Assembly: GCA_934045905.1 (NCBI GenBank)
Contig: OW203762.1
Span: 15,160,345 to 15,224,344, forward strand
DNA from: Leuctra nigra
Lineage: Eukaryota; Arthropoda; Insecta; Plecoptera; Leuctridae
Direction: 5' to 3'
DNA: 64,000 nt
In this document: in pieces, positions 32,591 through 44,102 of the stretch
Layout: every line of letters begins with the position of its first letter
Position numbering within the stretch: the stretch's first letter is position 1
Translations under genes and position numbers: made by a program
The notes under the pieces: model-generated
What the model saw: only the letters and a program-made list of their open reading frames with translations
What the model was told of the DNA's origin: nothing
Database searches by the model: none

Positions 32591-34741
32591 TGTGTGTTGC
32601 ATTGTAAACATCTCAAAGGCTATGACGTCAGATCCCTGCACTACTGACTTCCATCCCGCTGCATAAGCCCCGAAGACGCGACCTTACATGCCAACAGATG
32701 AAGAGAGTGACGGTCCATCTAGCCACTAATACTTCTCTCGGCGAAGAAAAGCTCTGGAAATGTCGCACTAACGACCCAGTAAACAGCTGACAGAGGAGAC
32801 ATTCTTCCTCGTCACAGCTTCTTGCAGGAGCGCTCTTAACGATTTCCAATACCGGGTTCGAGCCCCGGTGACACCGTGCTGCGGTAACCGAGTTCAAGCA
32901 TACTTGTAGCAGACAGCATCTTTCATTTGATGACTAATGATAAGCTATCTGTGTAGCTGGAATACTGCTATTAAGTATGTCTCAATACAATAATCCCGTA
33001 GGTTGATGTCTGATTCTTCTACTGAAGATGGAAAATCAACTGTTGTATAGATCGTAACGACCTTTATTAATTTTATTGTGTTCTATCCTGGCATTGGGAG
33101 TTCTATAATTAAATTTAATTTTAGTTTAATAATTGTTTGTATAATTCTTCAAAATAACATTGCATATTTACTCTTCATTAAAATTTGCAAGTTAAGGTCC
33201 TTAAACATATAATTAATGTTTGAAATCTAGAAAGGTATTTTAGTATCACCTAAGACACTCTATCGTATTTTCATGTCCTTGAATTTATAAGTTTAAATTG
33301 ATTAAAAAATTTCTCGTATGATGGATTTTCGTTAAGCTGTCTCCGGAGGGGCAGATTTTCTGCGCCACTTAAAACTGTACATTTTATCTTGACGTTCCAG
33401 GCTTATACTTCCGATGTTTTTCCAACCTAACAACACTTTTTAAATTAAAAGATCACCGCCCTCTTTTCCGACTGCTTGCTTTTCATTCACAACTGAGACA
33501 CTTCATACACCTAGCTTGCACGCACTTCTTTTGTTTTACATCAACAGCGTAAAAAAATAATTTCCTAGCTCATTGTTGCGCTGGAGCCATTGTGTTGACA
33601 CAAATGGCAATTATTTTGTTAAAAGAGTAATTCCTATGCTTATAAGATTTTTCAGCAGCCTACAAATACCTTCAACATAATTCCAAAACAGAGATGATGG
33701 AGTTGTGCCAACAAAATACCGCCGTTAACAAAGCGTGTCTTAGCTTTTAATCAATCCTCTCCTAGCAATAATATCTACGTATGGTTTTATGACACATTTT
33801 TCCATATTAATCTCTTTGTTAGAAGGCTACACAGATATTGGCGACATACCTCTCACCATTTCATATTTTTCTTCTATCCCCCCACTTCAAACATCTCTTT
33901 CCTTCTCATCATCTTCCTAACATTTCGCTTTCTGTATCTTTTGGAAATATTGCGGATGGAATCAAATACCAGACTTTGCATACAAAGGGTGGAAAGAAAG
34001 ACATTTTGAAAAATATAGTGAAATATAAAAAGAAGTAAATGAAAATATGTTTTCATGATTTTCATACAAACCTCCAATAATCGAATCTTTATAATTATTT
34101 ACAGTTAACCAGGCAGTTACATTATGCAATGCTACGAAAACATTTTGAATTCCATCCCCTTCCTCAGTCGCATTTTCGTTTTCTATTTCGCAATTTCGTT
34201 CTATATTTGCCGCGCTGCGCCGTCTGCTGGGCCGAATATGAGCCACACTTGTGCGAATACCAACTCGATAACATTGTATTTCGTTATTAAACTTCGCTCC
34301 CGCCTACCGCGAGCAGAACAAGTCTCCTTGAATATCTTCAGTTTATCATAAACAATGTCTCAAGAAGCGTTTACATATAGATGGGGAATCTAAATAAATT
34401 GTAAATTCATTTGGAACGCAAAAGACTTGTCAGAATGCATTAGGAAGAATGACTCTTTTTGTGTTGTGACCTTGGGGCATATTCTGCCAAGAAATGTAAG
34501 ATAAGATCATCTACATTTCCATTTGATTAGATTATATTAGATTAGATGGCATGATTTCTTTTTAAAGCTCTACTTGATAATAATCATATTTATTTTACAA
34601 TGAAACTTGCATTAAGAGAGAACAGCCAAAAGCAATTCCTTGCAGGAAATCAAATTTCACATAGATATTGAAGGACACTGATTAATGTTTTAAATGAAGA
34701 CTCAAAATCAAGTCTTGTGCCAATGTTTAACACATAAATAC
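32591..34741. other. Interval without a recognised gene, up to the gap
   Basis: The frame 32628-32897 (-) spans an isolated B-box-like CCGGGTTCGAGCCCCGG near 32852 but has no recognisable protein similarity. The rest is AT-rich and unassigned. Confidence 0.5.
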
Positions 34742-34941
34742 NNNNNNNNNNNNNNNNNNNNNNNNNNNNNNNNNNNNNNNNNNNNNNNNNNNNNNNNNNN
34801 NNNNNNNNNNNNNNNNNNNNNNNNNNNNNNNNNNNNNNNNNNNNNNNNNNNNNNNNNNNNNNNNNNNNNNNNNNNNNNNNNNNNNNNNNNNNNNNNNNNN
34901 NNNNNNNNNNNNNNNNNNNNNNNNNNNNNNNNNNNNNNNNN
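34742..34941. other. Assembly gap (200 N)
   Basis: Exactly 200 unknown bases, probably a fixed-size placeholder. A 16-bp unit AGCAATTATTTTATAA is present twice in tandem directly at the right edge (34942-34973), so the gap may hide a tandem array. Confidence 0.99.
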
Positions 34942-37810
34942 AGCAATTATTTTATAAAGCAATTATTTTATAAACCGGAGCTGAGTTGATACAATAAAAT
35001 AATGCAATTAATGTGACGGAGCGTTTTTGTGCGACTTTACGGCACAGAAATGGGTCAACTAATATCACATAGTGCATTCGTTGTCAGCTTCAATACGCTG
35101 GCTCATCTGTCGTAAACTTCGGCGAACAGAATTAGGACATGCAGGAAGCTACGTATCATTACAGGTAAATTCCGTCAACATATATTAATTAATAGAAATA
35201 TTATTGTATTGCTGTATACTTACAGAAGATAATTGTGTATATTCCTGCATTCAGCATATGTCCCCATATCTCTCATCACTGACGTGTTCTTTAACAGGAG
35301 CTGTCAGCTTTAAAATTTAATTTATATCTCCAGTAAAATAAAAAATATATAGCAGAAACATCTAATTTCGCATTCCAGTATTACATACCATTTTTAATGT
35401 CCGATATCTTGAACAACGAAAAGAAAAGAAGTGCGATATTTTTTAAACTTTTTAAAGTTTTTCCACAACTTTATGTATCGTACGCTCCGAGCATACTAGG
35501 TCAAGAAAGTTTCGTGAAATTAATGTTGGAGTAACCGCCATCTTTGCTAGCAAGCTGAAGGCCAACCAAGGCCACATGACACATGACTCGGTCCAAAGCT
35601 CGTTACTAGAAGTGCATATACGCAAGCTCGCAAGCTTTGGATTTATCAAACTGAATCCAACGACGGAAATAATTTAATGCCTTTCACAAACAAGCGTAAG
35701 ACAGTTTTAGAAAAGAACTGAGAAAAGTTTATAAGGAAAACTGCTAGAATTAATTAATCTTTAATAATCACTTTGTGGAATTTCATCTTTAAAGAAACCA
35801 GAAGTTTATTATTCCAAATTAATTTTCTGTTGTCCCTAACTTAATTATGAAACAGTGAATAAACTGGGGCCCTATCCCAGCACTTTAATATTGCCGATTC
35901 TGATGGAATCCGATTCGATACTATGATAATCCATATGACAGTGAATCGGATTCCAGCAGTACCGGGAATTTGAAAGTTATAGAATATCCTGGTTGGGTTG
36001 GGATTACCTAACGCAACTCGATGATCACATCTGTAACTATGAAAGTGCGTTGTTTCTACTGCGTTTCATAATATCAAGGTGCACGAATATCTGCCAGTGG
36101 AAATGATGACAAGAGCATTGTGAAATGTGATTTCACATGTCATGTCACATGTGCAACTATGTCAGGGTGGATTCCCTATTTATTTACCATGACTTCTTTA
36201 ATAACAGTAATGGTGTCACAAATCCGAGCATTTCGAGCACGTGCGACTATGACACATTTTGTAACTTATTCAAAGGATAATTTAACTAATAATTTTGGAA
36301 TAAATTTAATTCAGCCCACGGAATGTGCTCGTTTAACCAATCAAAAAAATTTCTGCAAGCATGCATGTAATGCTCTAATGTAATGTAATGCTTGTTAAGT
36401 CCAATGAGATACAATTTTTGTATCTTTTGATATTGTTTTTTCAATTTTTTCAATTTTTTTGTAATTTTTGTATTTACAATTCACATTTTTTGTGTTTATA
36501 CAAATACGAAATGTTTATATACTATTTCACTCTAATTGCAGTAATCAAATTTGCCACATAAACTTGTATACGATATTGTATTTTTTCATTCAGCAAAGAG
36601 CATGCAAAGAGTAAATCAGTGGAAAATCTTCATCAGTGGTCAGATATCAGGCAATAAAATTGATCATTTTCCTGTTTGAGAAGGGAGTTGTGTAACATAT
36701 TCTTGTCGCAAATAATTAATTGTATAACGAGTTGGAATAACTACTCGTATGATCCCCACAATCTCATTATTCTTGTCAAATGGCTAATCCAATGAAAAGA
36801 CAATTCGATATAGTTCTTCTGCCCAGCATTTATTCGGTACTAACTAGATTTTCACTAGTATTTCTCCGCGTGAGTTGTGAAAGACAAGTTTCAACACTGC
36901 TAAATGTCCTCATTTATACAGCTTCTTGGAGAGATTTCCTAACAATCAACATCAGATCACCCACAAGCCGTTAGCTTCGCAGAACAACGCAAAGAGAAAT
37001 CTTCATTAATCTTGCTGCTGATCTCATATTTGCCTGGAAAGTAGATCTTGATTCAGCTACAAACCAGCTGATATTGTTGTAGCTAAACAATTGTCAGATT
37101 TTCTGCTAGGATTCGAGATACATTGTCTACCGCATAGAGCAGAATATAATAAAAGTTACAACTGTTTCTTGTGCAGTGCAAAAAAGAACAAAGTAAGTTA
37201 AATTCTCTAAATAACAATAACATGATAATAAATTCTTCGTTGCGGAAGGAGGTTGGGGTAAAATATCACTGCATTTTATACCTAGTGCTGGTTTATATCC
37301 TGACATTTTCACGATTTGTAAGAAAAATATGAACTCTTTTCACAACTTGGATTTTACTATACACTTTAAGCAAAAAAACGTACGTGTATTTTAATGATGA
37401 CATTTTGAGTTATGTGCCAAAATGAAAATGTTACATTGTTTAACATTGTAACGAGTAAAATGGAATATATTGCCACAAAATCCGTGCAAACATTACAAAC
37501 CTTCAACTCAAAGTTTGCATACGATTAGATTGCAAATATCTCGAAATTCATGGTCGTCAAAATTAAATAGTGAGGTTAACCATCTTTCATGTAGTAGTGG
37601 AAAGGTTCCAACTAATACCTCATGTTCTTCCTATAAAAATTTATAACAATTCCCAATATCTCTCACAGATGACTTTTAGCCAAAGGCATCAATTAATAAA
37701 TATTCAAAGTAAGAGTTCTTGAATTCTAAAACGTGATGAAATTGGTACCATTTGTTAATGATACAAATAAGTGTATTCCAAAAGGCATCAGCTGAAAATC
37801 AGCATTAAAA
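34942..37810. other. AT-rich interval with one small fold-back
   Basis: At 35905-35916 and 35943-35954 the perfect 12-mers GGAATCCGATTC and GAATCGGATTCC face each other over a 26-base loop, with weaker pairing outward to about 35865 and 35975; this is probably a small MITE. No gene is supported elsewhere. Confidence 0.55.
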
Positions 37811-38341
37811 TCCCCATTGCTTTTATATTTTCATAAATATCATAAATGTATTGAATCAATGCCATAACAAATAAGCGCACTTGTATTAAACTTCAATCTA
37901 AACATACAGTACAATGATAATCTTTATGTATAGATTTGCGTACATGGTAAAGCTGTCATGAATGCATATTGTGACAGTTATTATTTGACAAGTGATATTA
38001 TTAAAACTCACTATACAATTAGGTATTGAATGTTTTTATTCCATTATTTCCAAATTTACTTCGGGTTGGGGTTAATAAATCTGTGGCTGGCAGGAATAAA
38101 TGCAAAAATGAGATTTGTATATGTAAAATCTTTGTATAGTGAGTTTTAATAATATCACTTGTCAAATAATAACAGTCACAATATACATTGATGACAGCTT
38201 TACCATGTACGCAAATCTATACATAAAGATTATCATTGAACTGTATGTTTAGATTGAAGTTTAATTCAAGTGCGCTTATTTGTTATGACATTGATTCAAT
38301 ACATTTATGATATTTATGAAAATATAAAAGCAATGGGGCTG
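37811..38341. repeat. Long inverted repeat (about 210-bp arms)
   Basis: The arm 37811-38021 (CCCCATTGCTTTTATATTTT...AACTCACTATACAA) is matched by the reverse complement of 38132-38341 with only a few mismatches around a loop of about 110 bp. An outer pair, CTGTGGCTGGCAGGAATAA near 38083 and TTATTCCTGCCAGCCACAG near 38486, shows a second inversion overlapping it. The two arms are too alike to be old. No coding sequence or clear target duplication is seen. Confidence 0.85.
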
Positions 38342-38385
38342 ACAGTAATATTTCAAAAATATTTAATAATGTAGTTGCTACAATT

Positions 38386-38475
38386 CAAAATGTTGTTTTG
38401 GTATCTACTGAAAAATCAGGTTTTTTTAGTTTCAAAATGTTGTTTTGGTATCTACTGAAAAATTAGGTTTTTGTA
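38386..38475 (+). repeat. Tandem duplication of about 48 bp
   Basis: Two adjacent copies of TTCAAAATGTTGTTTTGGTA, TCTACTGAAAAATCAGGTTT differ at one or two positions. It lies inside the outer inverted pair of the fold-back to its left. Confidence 0.85.
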
Positions 38476-38509
38476 GTTAAGCAGTTATTCCTGCCAGCCA
38501 CAGAAATTA

Positions 38510-40659
38510 CAACATAGAATTCGAATATTGCAATTTTAAAACATTCAAGGGACTTCAATTTTAAGGGTATTTATTTATATATTTCACGCGCAATTTACGA
38601 TAGAAACTTTAAATAGTTCCTAAAGCTCCGTGTCATGTTTTCTTGGATGCCAGAACACTAACCAGTAATTCGATATCCTTGGTTAGAATCCTCCTTTTAA
38701 GTTGTCACTTGAAAATCCACGACTCTGCAAATGTTTGTGAGTCAATAGCAGAACGAACGTCACGTAACCTTTGACTTCTGATATGAACTGTGATACTCTG
38801 TGAAATTACTTGCTAAACTGGCCTGCTGAAAGCGTAGAGAAAATCAACGAATTGAATGTCGTTAGAGTGTGAGCAGGGAATATCGGATCAATAAATTGTA
38901 ATATCATTCTCATAACGAAGGTTTACAACATATTCCAATTTTGTGATCAATTCGATTGTTAAGCTTCCAAAAATATTACACAAACCAAATCAGAGACTGT
39001 GAAATTGTATTGCCTATGAAATTAGTAGAGTGTTGTTAAATTTCGTTGTAATAACATTAAAATCAAATCTGTAACAGTATTGAATAAGAATATTAGAGCA
39101 AAAAATTTATAGTCAGGTCCTAAAAATAATCTACTATTAAAAACTCTTCAAAGTCCTAAACTGTTAACGTTTTTGTTGTAATAATACATGATGAAATATC
39201 CCATTGGATGTGTTAACAAGTATAAACGATGTCGGTAGAAGAAAATTACAAATGGTGGCAGATGAAGGATAATTTTACAAATGGTGACAGATACATGATA
39301 ATCCTATATAATGGGGACAGTTGTACAATTAATATAAAATACTGTACATTTTGTATTTATAATTGGAGAACGTTACAGAATAAAAAAATTAGTTCATTCG
39401 AGAATACAAATCCGTGTGACGTTTTTTGTGTGGTTAAATCACAGATGGCAATTGTTGAGTTGTTGGACCAGGTTCAATTTCACTTGTAATTTAACGGTTT
39501 GACATGCTCGAAAAAGTCTTACGGAACGATCTCGAGTTCACACTTTGTACTTTTGTGACCTATTTCAAGCACATTAACGAATAATTTGATAACATATTAC
39601 AACTGAGCGAAAGAACGACGCTCGAATCTTGTTAAAACGCGCGGTTCTATTTGTATGCTTTTATATTGTCGAGGGTCGAGCGGGATTTGAGGGACGCTTG
39701 ACGTGGGAACGCACAGCTGATGACGTGTTTATTCTGTATCAAGAAACACTGTGTTTGCTGAGTGAACACTGAACACGAGCTGCGGCAAGAAGAATGAGAA
39801 CCAACATCACGAAAGAGAAGAATTGAAAAGATTTTTCAGAAATTGCGTAAAATCTTGGAAGTATAAAAGTATTATTGGTATAGTGGGAATTTCATGTAAA
39901 GAATACTCGGCGGGTTCGATGTAGTTCTGGAATCAGTGGCGTACCCTGAAATAAACTTCGTACTGGACAAAAGATGTTTAGATATTAGGTCTGAGTGTAA
40001 GGTAAGAGAGGAAATGTATATTATCTTGACGAAGGCCAGTTATTACCAAAGAGGTTTTAAGTTTTATAGTTTATAACAAATGGCCGCCGTTAATTTTCTC
40101 GATTTTGCGTCGCACACTTTTGAAATTATGTCATCAAACTCTGTTAATTGCGGACTGGAGTCAATTCGAAGGCTTTTTTACTTTTTTTTTTTACTTTCTC
40201 TAATAACATAAATTAAATAAAATAATTTAATTGATTATACAAAGGCAAAGTTGTTTCTGTGAGTATTATTAAACTAGGAATAAAGTGTATATGCAACTTG
40301 CATTTCTAAACTTGATGACAAAATATAAGTGTGGCCGCCGAATTAGTCGGGCGTCACGTTTTACCACGGTGTTGTTATTTAGGGTATCGGATCCTTGGTA
40401 TCGGTGTGTTGTAGGGTATGTTATGGTCATATGGTATATGGCATAATACTTTTTATTATACACTCAATACATTGCATAAACTTGGACGTGCTTTTGCAGC
40501 ATTTGCTATATTTGAACAAGTTTGAAAAGAATCAGGAGAGAGAGGTCAACGGGAGACCATACATTGTTTTTTAAAATAATTGGAAGAAATACTTAACGAG
40601 TATTCACTTATATTTTTATTATTTGCGGATGATAATAGAATAGCATAGCATAGCGACAG
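38510..40659. other. Interval without a recognised gene
   Basis: A frame at 39229-39489 (+) has no recognisable similarity. The stretch 39590-39790 is richer in CG dinucleotides than its surroundings and could be regulatory or a non-coding first exon, but no promoter element is convincing. Confidence 0.5.
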
Positions 40660-41114
40660 GACTCATGCCATGCCACATTCTCTGGTCACACCGTTGAACC
40701 AATCGATATGAAAATGTGCATACAAACTAATGTCGTTTGAGCGTCCACATGTATAGTTTTTCAATAAGATCATGTGATTGGTTGAAAATTAAAAATGGAT
40801 CCCTTTGGCCGATCTACTTAGAACTTTGCATGGTCATTGACCTCAACATTTTAGGAGCTTTTGACAATTTGCAGACAAATCTGTTAAGAACTTCAACAGT
40901 TATAAACATTTCACTGGCATTATGCTTGTTTTGTAATATTTGTCAAATTTATTAAAATATATTTCAAAGAAACTACCACTGCTCCTTTGACGCATTTGAT
41001 TTTATGCCTTCTTAGCTATTTCCAATGTATACCTATTATAGAGCAGCAACTTTCACGCGAATATTAAATCACATGACATAAAAGGTTCTACATGTTATCT
41101 AAGCGTTTTCCTAG
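40660..41114 (+). mobile_element. Family B Helitron remnant with CTAG 3' end
   Basis: It contains the family module ACCAATCGATATGAAAATGT and ACTTTGCATGGTCATTGACC, and ends with AAGCGTTTTCCTAG at 41101-41114. The base after CTAG is A rather than T, and the hairpin is eroded. The 5' end is not recognised. Confidence 0.55.
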
Positions 41115-41669
41115 ATGTATTAAATGAACTAGGAGACATAGACTCATTTTGCAGTTCTTTCTTTGATGTATAGATGTCGACGAGATTGTATGTATTTTTT
41201 AGACCAGTATTTTTTGAATTAAGCCCTCAGCTTGCAGCGGACTCAGAAAACGTTCTATTATCTCTGACATGTAGAGAGCTAAAAAATCAACCAAGACGTG
41301 TAAAAATGTCAACAAGGTGGTTGACAATGTGGCCGCTGCAGAGCGCGCGGGGCTGACATTGTTCCGGCGTCGGGGATTAAATTGATTGGTTTTGCCGGGA
41401 TAATGGGAACGGTGTTAATCCGGTGGCAATCTATTTGCTCTACTTTTAATCCATCAGTGACAAATAGCCTCGGACTAAAGTCACGTGACTGGAGCTTTTC
41501 ACAACCAATATCTTGATACCTTGCAATGTAATCATAGAGAGAGCTTCAGCTACTGACAAGGAATAAAACAATATATTGTGAAGTTTTGTTTTGAGATATA
41601 TTGACAGTTTCTGAGTCTTAACTGGTCAAAGGCTGTAGTTCGAGTATAGGGCACATCTCACAACAGAAT

Positions 41670-41966
41670 ATTCTTGTGGCCATGCTTGGGGCTGAAATTG
41701 GTTTAAAGTAGCATTGCTTAATTATGAGGATGATTTGAAGGCCTCCAAAATTTAGATTTGATAGGTCTAACGGTGTGAACTATTTTCATTTTTGAACCAA
41801 TCAGAAAGCAACAATCAAAAACTGTACCTATACCATTAGACAGGTAATGTGTGCAAAATTTGAGCTCAGTCTGGAATAAAATGTGACCTGTGGCCAATTA
41901 AACGAACAAAAAAAGAGGAAGTGTCCAAAAGTGCAGAATGAAGACGCTCGCTTTACTTACTCAATG
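41670..41966 (-). mobile_element. Family B Helitron remnant with 5' end
   Basis: GAAGACGCTCGCTTTACTTACTCAATG near 41940-41966 is the inverse of the family 5' end, and modules such as TGTGCAAAATTTGAGCTCAG precede it. The 3' end is missing. Confidence 0.5.
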
Positions 41967-42299
41967 AGAGAATACTTAGGTTTTGTACACATAATCGTAT
42001 CACGAAGAACTACGATCCCAAACCAGATAATATCCTATTCAATATCATAGAGAGGACACTCAATCCGGTTGCTATTTCCCGTTCAGGTGTAGTTAGGGGG
42101 CCGTGTCTTCAACACTGACAATTGCAATTGAAAAGCAATTCTATGGAAATGGTGTTTTGATTTAGAAATTAGCAAGAATCATGAGGACCTTTGATCTACC
42201 GAGATTAAATTACAAAAGCTGTTTACGATATGTCAGTGAACACGATAAGTACAAGAAGAAAAATTATGCTAACTCAAAAGCAAAAAGTTTGTAAATGTT

Positions 42300-42640
42300 C
42301 TAGCCTATATTCTCAACAGAGCCGAGGCTCCACTAGTGAGAATGTAAAAGAGAAGGGAGGAGAGGAAACCCGGTACCGGCATGTAGCCTACTCCTGACGA
42401 AAGATACCAAGGGGACCAAAGGCTTAACGTCCCTTCCGAAGGACGGTGTAACATTCACAGCACAGGCCTCCACAACCCGCGCCGTCGAGAGACTGATAAC
42501 AGGTGGAGGGAGGTCGTCACACTAACCCCCAAACACCCCAGTCTCTCTGGCCCAACGGCAGCAACTGGCAAGTCGGAGTCGAATGGTCACCCATCCAACC
42601 GCTGACCGCGCTCAATGTAGCGTTGGGTTAGTCTAATTGT
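42300..42640 (-). repeat. 5S rRNA-derived SINE
   Basis: Read on the minus strand it starts AACCCAACGCTACATTGAGC then GCGGTCAGCGGTTGGATGGGTGACC, which matches the internal promoter half of 5S rRNA (GCGCGGTTAG...GGATGGGTGACC). The body runs through CACCGTCCTTCGGAAGGGAC, GTTAAGCC and GGTACCGGGTTTCCTCTCC. The second half recurs on the plus strand at 62140-62310. SINEs of this kind use the 5S type 1 pol III promoter. The exact 3' end is uncertain. Confidence 0.65.
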
Positions 42641-42833
42641 GAATTCGCGCCATTGGGATTCATTGGCTAAAAATCGATAGTTATAACTAAATCTAGAATT
42701 GGTTCTACTTAGCTGAATTTGAGACGCGTTTGGGAGTAGAGTTACAGGAATTAGAAACATTCATAGAAATAAGATTCATATCCAAACATTAATTGCTTAA
42801 CAATATTACCTACTTATTACAGCACTTGACAAT

Positions 42834-43436
42834 TTACCCTGATAACGTAATGTTCACTGATTCTGCGGCAGTACACTTAAAAATATCATCAAATCTAGCC
42901 TCGTCTTGAGCTCGAAGGTCCGCCATGTCACTTGTCGTACAGTTCCAGGGATTGTTCTCCAAGTTGACTCTGTAGATTATCCACGGTCTAATATGGACTC
43001 GTTCATTGTTCGGGTACTGCTTGATGATTTGAAGAAGTGGGGCAAAACTCTGAACGCTCAATGACTTCAACTCATTGTCGCCAAGATGAATATTTGTTAA
43101 TCCAGGAGGAAAGAGTCCGACACCGATCTCGTTTATCTTGTTGTACTGTAGATTCAACTTCTCCAAATGCGGCAAATGACTAAAATATCCATCAGGAAAA
43201 GTTTGGATGTTGCAAGATTCCAAATTCAAATCACTAAGAGAAGATGAAGTAAGTGGGAAATTTGACAGATTTTCCAAATCATTGTCACTAAGATTCAGTG
43301 AATCAAGATTATAATTGAATTCAAATAACCCACTGTCAAGAGATTCTAGTTTATTGTTTGCAAGATTTAGGAAAATTGAGTCCGAGTTATTTTGGAAGGC
43401 CCGGGAGTTGAAAGTCTGTATCTCATTTGATTCCAA
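42834..43436 (-). CDS. Leucine-rich-repeat protein, C-terminal exon (possibly frameshifted)
   Basis: The frame encodes 200 residues with five LRRs of 22-24 residues (FLNLANNKLESL, LNLSDNDLENL, LNLESCNIQTF, LNLQYNKINEI, IHLGDNELKSL), then an LRRCT-like cap starting NPWNC at about residue 163. The first codon is TTG, so this is not a true start: the coding part should continue from an upstream exon. Just upstream another frame reads SELKSELNL, a perfect beginning for the first LRR; joining the two needs a shift near 43435, so the exon may be a pseudogene or carry an assembly error. Extracellular LRR proteins of this type mediate adhesion or receptor binding. There is no membrane segment in the visible part. 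Confidence 0.65.
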   Translation of the reverse strand: MESNEIQTFNSRAFQNNSDSIFLNLANNKLESLDSGLFEFNYNLDSLNLSDNDLENLSNFPLTSSSLSDLNLESCNIQTFPDGYFSHLPHLEKLNLQYNKINEIGVGLFPPGLTNIHLGDNELKSLSVQSFAPLLQIIKQYPNNERVHIRPWIIYRVNLENNPWNCTTSDMADLRAQDEARFDDIFKCTAAESVNITLSG

Positions 43437-43544
43437 AGATTTAGTTCACTTTTTAGTTCACTGTCGGTGTCTAATGGGCCCTAATCTTACATTATTTGTA
43501 ACGGTCATCTAAACATTGATAGCAAAACTGTGAATTTGATTATC

Positions 43545-43845
43545 GAACGCAGCGGAAATGACGTAACAAATCCGGGAACACCGACTAAGAGTTTTAGAAA
43601 TCACAGTCTGAACCTCTTGCTGTGAAATTTTTGTCGCATGTACATTTATTAAAACCGGAGTTGACGTAACATAACTTACGATTAACGAACGATTAACGAA
43701 ATATAATCATTTGTAAAATAATTTCAAAGTGACATGTTTAATGAGGCAATTTCTAAAACAGTAATAGGCGTCATATCAAAAATCTCATGATGTTTGTATA
43801 CGACGACCTGGCCGAGTGACGCTACCGCCCCACTGGATTCTCAAT
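43545..43845 (+). mobile_element. Family A repeat, heavily diverged 3' part
   Basis: Degenerate ETS/CRE-like sites (GCGGAAATGACGTAAC, ACCGGAGTTGACGTAAC) are followed by the 3' end GACCTGGCCGAGTGACGCTACCGCCCCACTGGA, a decayed version of the hairpin end. It is the oldest-looking copy and lies beside the LRR exon. Confidence 0.6.
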
Positions 43846-43943
43846 CAAACTAAACTGAATCCAAATATGAGGTTAATACCTCATTGTGTGCGTCCTTGAG
43901 TCCTGTATAAAAACCTATAAAACTGTAAAAACCATTCAAACTG

Positions 43944-43957
43944 CCCCCCCCCCCCCC
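43944..43957 (+). repeat. Poly-C tract (14 C)
   Basis: An uninterrupted run of 14 C, about 150 bp from the poly-T tail of the LINE at 44103. Confidence 0.95.
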
Positions 43958-44102
43958 TTCCTCCACCCATTACGACATAATGGAAGCGATTTGGATTCTC
44001 GATTGCATAATCGAAGCCACATGATATTAATCGCGTTGAGTCAAGTTCTGTGCGCTTTCAGAGCCGAGTCTTTGAGTTTCATCGGGGTGCGACCACATAA
44101 GA

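Noticed and set aside
32835..32885. tRNA gene (CCGGGTTCGAGCCCCGG)
   Set aside because: A good B-box/T-arm is present, but no A box or acceptor stem at the right distance.
34650..34962. Long frames made of unknown residues
   Set aside because: They only span the 200-N gap.
39229..39489. 86-codon protein
   Set aside because: Near-duplicate phrases in the DNA (AATGGTGGCAGATGAAGGAT, AATGGTGACAGATACATGAT) suggest a short internal duplication rather than a gene; no similarity.
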